A DNA stretch of 10,080 bases from positions 6,282 through 16,361 of the forward strand of contig QHZV01000215.1 of assembly GCA_003224785.1 (NCBI GenBank). The letters run 5' to 3'. The notes under the pieces are model-generated. The model saw nothing but the letters and a program-made list of their open reading frames with translations, was not told the DNA's origin and searched no databases. Positions 5,918-10,080 of the stretch are shown in pieces (positions within the stretch are counted from its first letter, which is position 1; the number at the start of each line of letters is the position of its first letter). The position numbers and the translations under genes are program-made. This DNA comes from Acidobacteriota bacterium (GTDB taxonomy: Bacteria > Acidobacteriota > Terriglobia > Terriglobales > Acidobacteriaceae).

Positions 5918-6831
5918 AGCTGGAACCAGAGCATGATATTGCCGTGGTGGAGCTTGGCATGTCGCACTTGGGCGAGATCACGGCACTGGCGCAGATTGCG
6001 CAACCGAACACAGGCGTGGTGACCAATGTGGCGCCTGTGCATCTTGAATTCTTCAGTTCGATCGCAGAGATTGCGCGGGCCAAGTACGAATTGGTGGAAT
6101 CTCTTCCGGCTGATGGCACGGCCGTGCTGAACGGAGACGATGAGTACGTTTCACAGTTTGGGCGCGAGTTCAAAGGCAAGGTGATCTCCTATGGCTTCGC
6201 ACCAACGTGCACAGTGCGTGCGGAGAAGTGGGAATCCGCGGGAGAAGCCGGATCAGTATTCGATGTAGTTGTTGGAGACAGGCGCGAGCGGGTCACGCTG
6301 CCGTTAGTTGGAAAGCACAATGCATATAACGCGCTGGCTGCGATTGCGGTCGGACTGGAGCATGGAGTGGCGTTGGCGGACTCAAGTGCCGCATTGGCAA
6401 GGCTTTCGCCTGCGGATAAGCGAGGGCAGGTTGTCCGCATTGGCAACATTACCGTAATCAATGATTGCTACAATTCCAATCCGAAAGCCCTGGCGGCAAT
6501 GGTGGACGCGTTGGCTGAAATGCCGGCGAAACGCAGAATCGTAGTGGGCGGCGAAATGCTGGAACTTGGGCCGAAAGGCGAAGAGATGCATCGCAACGCG
6601 GGCGAATACATTGCCGCAAAGAAGATTGACGTTCTGATTGGCGTCCAAGGCCTGGCTCAGGCCATGGTGGAGTCCGCAAAGCAAGCGGGGATAGCCACTG
6701 AGTTCTTCGTTGCACCAGAAGGAGCCGATGGAGATGCCATCTTGTTGAAGGCATCGCGAGGGGTGAAGCTGGAGAAAGCGCTCGAAAAGCTATCAGCTGT
6801 CAGTTCTCAGCTCTCAAGGAAAGAGCGATGA
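5830..6831 (+). CDS. murF: MurF, central and C-terminal part (resumes in a different frame)
   Basis: Family similarity begins at about 5842-5845 (IATRFRVHKSEGNFNNHFGL), the stretch that normally follows the P-loop. The central ligase domain shows AVVELGMSHLGEI, TNVAPVHLEFF, the lysine in RAKYELVESL, and LPLVGKHNAYNALAA. The C-terminal domain has INDCYNSNPKALAAMVDAL and VVGGEMLELG. GTG 5830 is the first possible start codon in frame but has no ribosome site, so I do not treat this as an independent gene. Near the end, PEGADGDAILLKASRG seems about ten residues shorter than the usual spacing before GDxVLLKASRG, possibly another small in-frame loss at about 6720-6735. The last residues (LSAVSSQLSRKER) are encoded by a short degenerate repeat and are not typical of the family. 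Confidence 0.88.
   Translation: MGASIATRFRVHKSEGNFNNHFGLPLILLKLEPEHDIAVVELGMSHLGEITALAQIAQPNTGVVTNVAPVHLEFFSSIAEIARAKYELVESLPADGTAVLNGDDEYVSQFGREFKGKVISYGFAPTCTVRAEKWESAGEAGSVFDVVVGDRRERVTLPLVGKHNAYNALAAIAVGLEHGVALADSSAALARLSPADKRGQVVRIGNITVINDCYNSNPKALAAMVDALAEMPAKRRIVVGGEMLELGPKGEEMHRNAGEYIAAKKIDVLIGVQGLAQAMVESAKQAGIATEFFVAPEGADGDAILLKASRGVKLEKALEKLSAVSSQLSRKER
6788..6817 (+). repeat. Degenerate short repeat forming the murF tail
   Basis: The segment reads as imperfect tandem units of the type CTATCAG / CTGTCAG / TTCTCAG / CTCTCA. Units like this are common in intergenic tandem arrays of some bacteria. Here it encodes the last residues of MurF (LSAVSSQLS) just before the stop at 6829-6831, suggesting that a repeat has replaced or extended the natural C-terminus. 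Confidence 0.45.
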
Positions 6832-6891
6832 GAAGATCTGCGGTTTTCTGTTTAAACCACTGACCGACGATCTACAACGAACTAATAACCT

Positions 6892-6896
6892 GGAGG
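6892..6896 (+). promoter_or_regulatory. Ribosome binding site deciding the TTG start of mraY
   Basis: A perfect GGAGG lies four bases before TTG 6901. No ATG or GTG in the right place begins the conserved [11 protein letters not shown]-terminus, so this site fixes TTG as the mraY start. The 69-base gap between murF and mraY (6832-6900) otherwise shows nothing notable. Confidence 0.8.
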
Positions 6897-6900
6897 CGGA

Positions 6901-7200
6901 TTGCTTTACTGGCTGCTGTACGAAAAATTGTTCCACTACTTTCCGCCGTTTCGGATCTTCCGCTATCTTACGTTCCGCACCGCGTTCGCCAGCCTGACGG
7001 CGATGTTCACAGGCTTGATTATCGGGCCGCTGGTAATTGAACGGCTTCGCGAATTTCAGATTGGACAATACATTCGGGAAGAGGGCCCTAAGGCGCACCA
7101 GAGAAAAGCTGGGACGCCGACGATGGGTGGGGTCCTGAGTGCGATTTCAATTATTGTCCCCACATTCGACGGCGACGTTCGCAGCGATTGGATTCGCTGA
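6901..7200 (+). CDS. mraY: MraY, N-terminal part (frame lost after KAGTPTMGG)
   Basis: MraY is the polytopic inner-membrane transferase that moves phospho-MurNAc-pentapeptide onto undecaprenyl phosphate to form lipid I. The N-terminus from TTG 6901 has the first membrane helices ([22 protein letters not shown]) and the conserved [11 protein letters not shown] cytoplasmic segment. After IIVPT (about 7162) the family expects LLWADL...NPYVW and a membrane helix before the IGFADDY motif. Instead this frame reads [11 protein letters not shown] and stops at 7200, while the missing motif appears in the next frame. About 17 residues (near 50 bases, a number equal to 2 modulo 3) seem to be absent. The TTG start has a perfect GGAGG. 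Confidence 0.88.
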   Translation: MLYWLLYEKLFHYFPPFRIFRYLTFRTAFASLTAMFTGLIIGPLVIERLREFQIGQYIREEGPKAHQRKAGTPTMGGVLSAISIIVPTFDGDVRSDWIR

Positions 7201-7987
7201 CGACTATCTGAAAGTGGTGAACAAGCGGAACCTGGGATTGACGTCGCGTGCGAAGTTCGGGCTGCAGGTCGTGACCAGTGTGCTGATCGCGGTTGCGCTG
7301 ATCGCAATGCAAAATCGTGGAATGTATTCAACCCGACTGGTGGTGCCGTTCTTCAAACAATTTCATCCTGACCTGGTAATTGACCGCCTGGTGCATAATC
7401 CGAGTCTGTGGCCAATTGCATTTCTGCCCTTCATTGCATTTGTCGTGCTGATCATAGTTGGTGCGAGCAATGCGGTGAACCTAACGGACGGTCTCGACGG
7501 GCTGGCGATTGGGTGCACGCTGATTGCTGCGGGGGCTTTGACGGTGCTGACGTATGTGAGCGGGCACGCCACGCTCTCTACTTACTTGGAGCTGCCGCGA
7601 ATATCGCAGGTCGGAGAGCTGACGATTTTTTGTGGCGCTATGGTTGGGGCGGCCATAGGCTTCCTTTGGTATAACGCACATCCCGCTGAAGTTTTTATGG
7701 GTGACGTAGGCTCGCTCGCGCTGGGGGGCGCAATTGGGACGGTTGCCGTCGTCATTAAACAGGAGCTGCTACTACCATTCATCGGGGGAGTGTTTGTCAT
7801 TGAGGCTTTGTCAGTCATTCTGCAGGTAGGGTCCTACAAGCTGCGCAAGAAGCGAATTTTCAAAATGGCTCCGATTCACCATCATTTTGAGTTGATGGGA
7901 TGGTCGGAGTCCAAGATCATTGTGCGCTTCTGGATTGCCTCGCTAGTGTTTGCGCTGTTCGCGCTGACTACGCTGAAGCTGCGATAA
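7139..7987 (+). CDS. mraY: MraY, main catalytic part (resumes in a different frame)
   Basis: True similarity begins near 7172 with [20 protein letters not shown], containing the DD pair that helps bind Mg2+ and substrate. All later signatures are present and normal: [25 protein letters not shown], the C-terminal [16 protein letters not shown] loop, and final helices ending LTTLKLR. Several hydrophobic helices are clear. The GTG at 7139 is only the first start-like codon in this frame; it has no ribosome site and precedes the junction, so this is the 3' part of mraY rather than a separate gene. Joined to the 5' part it gives about 362 residues; restoring the missing stretch would give about 379. 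Confidence 0.9.
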   Translation: MRFQLLSPHSTATFAAIGFADDYLKVVNKRNLGLTSRAKFGLQVVTSVLIAVALIAMQNRGMYSTRLVVPFFKQFHPDLVIDRLVHNPSLWPIAFLPFIAFVVLIIVGASNAVNLTDGLDGLAIGCTLIAAGALTVLTYVSGHATLSTYLELPRISQVGELTIFCGAMVGAAIGFLWYNAHPAEVFMGDVGSLALGGAIGTVAVVIKQELLLPFIGGVFVIEALSVILQVGSYKLRKKRIFKMAPIHHHFELMGWSESKIIVRFWIASLVFALFALTTLKLR

Positions 7988-8002
7988 TTCACATCAAAGC
8001 TA

Positions 8003-8082
8003 TTCACCACAGGGACACAGAGACACACGGAAAGCAAAACTCTAGAATTGTTTTCTCTGTGGTCCTGTGTCCCTGTGGTGAA
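8003..8082. repeat. 80-bp palindromic intergenic repeat (REP/MITE-like)
   Basis: TTCACCACAGGGACACAG (8003-8020) and its exact reverse complement (8065-8082) form an 18-bp perfect inverted repeat. The inner part continues as an imperfect stem (GACACACGGAAA opposite TTTTCTCTGTGGTC) toward TCTAGA at the centre (8041-8046). No coding capacity is seen. Sequences of this type are familiar to me as intergenic repeats in Acidobacteriota and some other bacteria. It fills most of the mraY-murD gap and ends one base before the ATG at 8084, so the RNA hairpin would reach into the murD ribosome site. No T-run follows, so it is not an obvious intrinsic terminator. Confidence 0.85.
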
Positions 8083-8092
8083 AATGACTTGC

Positions 8093-9454
8093 ATGGAACT
8101 CAACGGCAAACGCGTGCTTGTGGTCGGGCTTGGCCGCTCGGGCGTTGCTTCTGCGCTGTTTCTGAAGTCCCGCGGGGCGCGGGTAACGGTTTCTGACTCC
8201 AAGTCGGAAGACCAACTCACTGAGGAAATTCCTGCGCTGCTCGACAAGGGAATCACTGTGGAAACTGGAGGCCACGGTGAGCGCACTTTTCAGAATCAAG
8301 ATTTGATCGTGGTGAGTCCCGGTGTTCCCGCTGATGCGGAGCCGATTAGGCAGGCAAGGGCGTTAGGGCAGTTGGTGATCGGCGAGATTGAGCTAGCGTC
8401 GGAATTTCTTCAGGGAAAGATCGTCGCAATTACAGGCTCGAATGGCAAGACCACGACGACTACGTTGACTGGCGAAGTTCTTGCGGCCTGCGACTTGAAG
8501 ACTCTGGTAGGCGGAAACATTGGCACGCCAGCGATTTCGCTGGTGGACAAAGCCGTGCCCCAGACGATTACCGTGCTCGAAGTCTCCAGCTTTCAGCTGG
8601 AAACGATTCGTAGCTTTCGGCCGAAAATTGCCGTGGTGCTGAACGTGACGCCCGATCATCTGGATCGCCATCGGACGTTTGAGGCTTACGTGAATGCGAA
8701 AGCCCGCATTTTTGAAAATCAGCAGACCGACGATTTTGCCGTGTTGAATGCCGATGATCCTGCTTGCGTTGAACTTGGAACGCGCACTCAAGCCAAGGTC
8801 CTCTGGTTCAGCCGCAAACAAGAGGTGGAGCAGGGAGCGTTCGCGCGCAAAGGAGAAATCGTGTTTCGCCGCGAAGGATCGGATGAAGGGATTATGGCGA
8901 TCGGTGAGATTCCGCTTAAAGGTGCGCATAATCTGGAAAATGTATTGGCGGCGATTTGCTGCGGGGCTTTGTTGAGTTGCGACCGTGCAAAAATTCGCAC
9001 CGCTGTGCGGGACTTTAAGGCGGTCGAACACCGGCTCGAATACGTGGCAACCGTGCGTGGCGTGGAGTATTACAACGATTCGAAAGCCACGAATGTGGAT
9101 GCGACCATCAAGGCACTCGAATCTTTTCCGTCAGGTGTGCACCTGATCCTCGGCGGGAAAGACAAGGGCAGCGATTACACCGTTTTATATGACCTGTTAC
9201 GGCAGCGAGTGAAGCGCGTTTACACGATCGGAGCAGCGGCGCAGAAGATAGAGTCTCAGATTAAAGATGCCGTTCAGGTAGTTTCAGCAGCGACGCTCGA
9301 AGCTGCGGTAAAGCAAGCTGCAAACTCGGCACAAGCGGGTGAGGTGGTCTTGCTGGCTCCGGCGTGCGCAAGTTTTGATCAGTTTGAAAACTACGAGCAC
9401 CGGGGACGCGTGTTCAAAGAGTTGGTGCGCGGACTCCCATGCAGCGCGCCATAG
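8093..9454 (+). CDS. murD: MurD, UDP-MurNAc-L-Ala:D-Glu ligase
   Basis: Cytoplasmic ATP-dependent ligase adding D-glutamate to UDP-MurNAc-L-Ala. The 453-residue protein from ATG 8093 is full length and intact. It has an N-terminal Rossmann-like UDP-binding domain (GKRVLVVGLGRSGVASA), a P-loop ITGSNGKTTTT, GGNIGTPAISL, LEVSSFQLE, NVTPDHLDRH, and the lysine in YVNAKARIF. The C-terminal domain has YYNDSKATNVDAT, ILGGKDKGSDY and LLAPACASFDQFENYEHRG. ATG 8084 in frame would add only MTC; the 8093 start matches the usual MEL.GK.VLVVGLG opening and lies 11 bases after GGTGA (8077-8081), which is part of the palindromic repeat. It is 105 bases downstream of mraY. Unlike its upstream neighbours it carries no lesion. 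Confidence 0.95.
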   Translation: MELNGKRVLVVGLGRSGVASALFLKSRGARVTVSDSKSEDQLTEEIPALLDKGITVETGGHGERTFQNQDLIVVSPGVPADAEPIRQARALGQLVIGEIELASEFLQGKIVAITGSNGKTTTTTLTGEVLAACDLKTLVGGNIGTPAISLVDKAVPQTITVLEVSSFQLETIRSFRPKIAVVLNVTPDHLDRHRTFEAYVNAKARIFENQQTDDFAVLNADDPACVELGTRTQAKVLWFSRKQEVEQGAFARKGEIVFRREGSDEGIMAIGEIPLKGAHNLENVLAAICCGALLSCDRAKIRTAVRDFKAVEHRLEYVATVRGVEYYNDSKATNVDATIKALESFPSGVHLILGGKDKGSDYTVLYDLLRQRVKRVYTIGAAAQKIESQIKDAVQVVSAATLEAAVKQAANSAQAGEVVLLAPACASFDQFENYEHRGRVFKELVRGLPCSAP

Positions 9455-9524
9455 CCCACATCTGCAGGGATGAACCAGAATAGTTATCTTCTTTTCGGTG
9501 AAAATCCACAATGTTGCCCCGAGG

Positions 9525-9545
9525 CTTTGTGTGCTCGTGGTGAAA
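9525..9545 (+). repeat. Diverged half-copy of the CTGTGT...GTGGTGAA element before ftsW
   Basis: CTTTGTGTGCTCGTGGTGAAA resembles the right arm of the 8003-8082 palindrome (CTGTGTCCCTGTGGTGAA). Both end GTGGTGAAA and both place GGTGA exactly 11 bases before a start codon (murD 8093, ftsW 9555). The left arm is not recognisable here. It may be a decayed copy of the repeat now serving as the ftsW ribosome site. The rest of the 100-base gap (9455-9524) shows nothing identifiable. Confidence 0.35.
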
Positions 9546-9554
9546 TGATTCGTT

Positions 9555-10080
9555 ATGGCGAAGCGCGTCAGCGTTGACCGATGGCTGTTTGTCGTCACAT
9601 TGTTGCTGGTCTTTGTGGGATTGGTGATGGTGTTCAGCGCGTCGGCGGTGATCGCAAAAGAGCGGTATCACTCCGGATACTTCTTCCTGCTGCGGCAAAT
9701 TGGATGGGCCGTGGCCGGCTTCATCGCGATGCTTGCCGCCATGAAGATTGATTACAAACGGCTGAAGCATCCGGCAGTGGTGTTCTCGCTTTTGGGACTT
9801 ACGACGCTGATGTTGATTTCCGTGTTCTTCCTTGATCGAGCTCATAACACGCATCGCTGGATCCACTTTGGCGGGTTTTCATTTCAGCCTTCCGAATTGG
9901 CAAAACCGGTGCTGATTCTTTTTCTCGCGTTCTTTCTGGAGAACCGCGCGAAGTCCATGAACGATTGGCGGAATACGCTGGTTCCCTGTGTGCTGCCGAC
10001 ACTGGTCTTCATCGGACTGATCGTTTTTCAGCCTGACCTGGGCACTGCGATCGCGTGTGCTGCGATTACGATGTGCATTC
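9555..10080 (+). CDS. ftsW: FtsW, septal peptidoglycan glycosyltransferase, 5' part
   Basis: SEDS-family polymerase that builds glycan strands from lipid II at the septum together with FtsI. ATG 9555 begins MAKRVSVDRWLFVVTLLLVF; an in-frame TGA at 9546 excludes any earlier start. The 175 residues present contain several membrane helices and the SEDS signatures VMVFSASAV, FFLLRQIGW, NTHRWIHFGGFSFQPSELAK and FQPDLGTA, the last two being among the most conserved in FtsW/RodA. The gene runs off the window. THRW and position behind murD favour FtsW over RodA. The ribosome site is weak (GGTGA, 11 bases away). Synteny predicts murG and murC downstream, outside the window. Confidence 0.95.
   Translation, partial: MAKRVSVDRWLFVVTLLLVFVGLVMVFSASAVIAKERYHSGYFFLLRQIGWAVAGFIAMLAAMKIDYKRLKHPAVVFSLLGLTTLMLISVFFLDRAHNTHRWIHFGGFSFQPSELAKPVLILFLAFFLENRAKSMNDWRNTLVPCVLPTLVFIGLIVFQPDLGTAIACAAITMCI

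Noticed and set aside
8003..8082. Intrinsic terminator after mraY
   Set aside because: The stem is strong, but no U-run follows either arm; it fits a dispersed palindromic repeat better.
8393..9031. 212-residue minus-strand open frame inside murD
   Set aside because: It is fully antisense to a conserved intact gene, with no domain or ribosome site; it is a by-product of codon bias.
9470..9577. 35-codon open frame between murD and ftsW
   Set aside because: It overlaps the ftsW start, has no recognisable content and only a marginal ribosome site.

Overview
The window is a stretch of the division and cell wall (dcw) cluster of a Gram-negative-type bacterium, most likely an Acidobacteriota member near Koribacter/Terriglobia. 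That placement rests on the gene order ftsL-ftsI-murE-murF-mraY-murD-ftsW, an FtsI with a C-terminal PASTA domain, a GntR regulator beginning MRLWLSRGSS, and intergenic palindromes of the TTCACCACAGGGACACAG type. It comes from recalled family patterns, not a database search.

Layout on the + strand: the 3' end of ftsL (to 157); a short leader with a hairpin; ftsI (287-2209) with its PASTA domain continuing in another frame to 2522; a two-gene minus-strand module (glycine-zipper exported protein 2500-2940, possibly extending to about 3018, and GntR regulator 3032-3961); murE (reading frame 4113-5504, no proper start); murF (5501-6831, broken); mraY (6901-7987, broken); an 80-bp palindromic repeat; murD (8093-9454, intact); and the 5' part of ftsW (9555 to the window end, intact). 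No gap longer than 300 bases lacks a gene, and I see no tRNA, rRNA, CRISPR array or transposase.

Together the genes make and use lipid II. MurD, MurE and MurF add D-Glu, meso-diaminopimelate (DNPR motif in MurE) and D-Ala-D-Ala to UDP-MurNAc-L-Ala. MraY transfers the product to undecaprenyl phosphate. FtsW and FtsI polymerise and cross-link septal peptidoglycan with help from FtsL. The close spacing (ATGA overlap murE/murF) fits co-transcription, but the minus-strand module separates ftsI from murE.

I found no new system. What stands out is damage concentrated between about 2100 and 7200. The ftsI frame breaks at or beside a dispersed-looking repeat. murE has lost its first codons at the edge of the GntR module and seems to lack about 20 residues internally. 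murF lacks its ATP-binding P-loop and changes frame. mraY lacks about 17 residues and changes frame. murD and ftsW next door are undamaged. Several independent lesions of about 30-60 bases in essential genes suggest either assembly or consensus error, or a decaying second copy of the cluster. The sequence alone cannot decide which.
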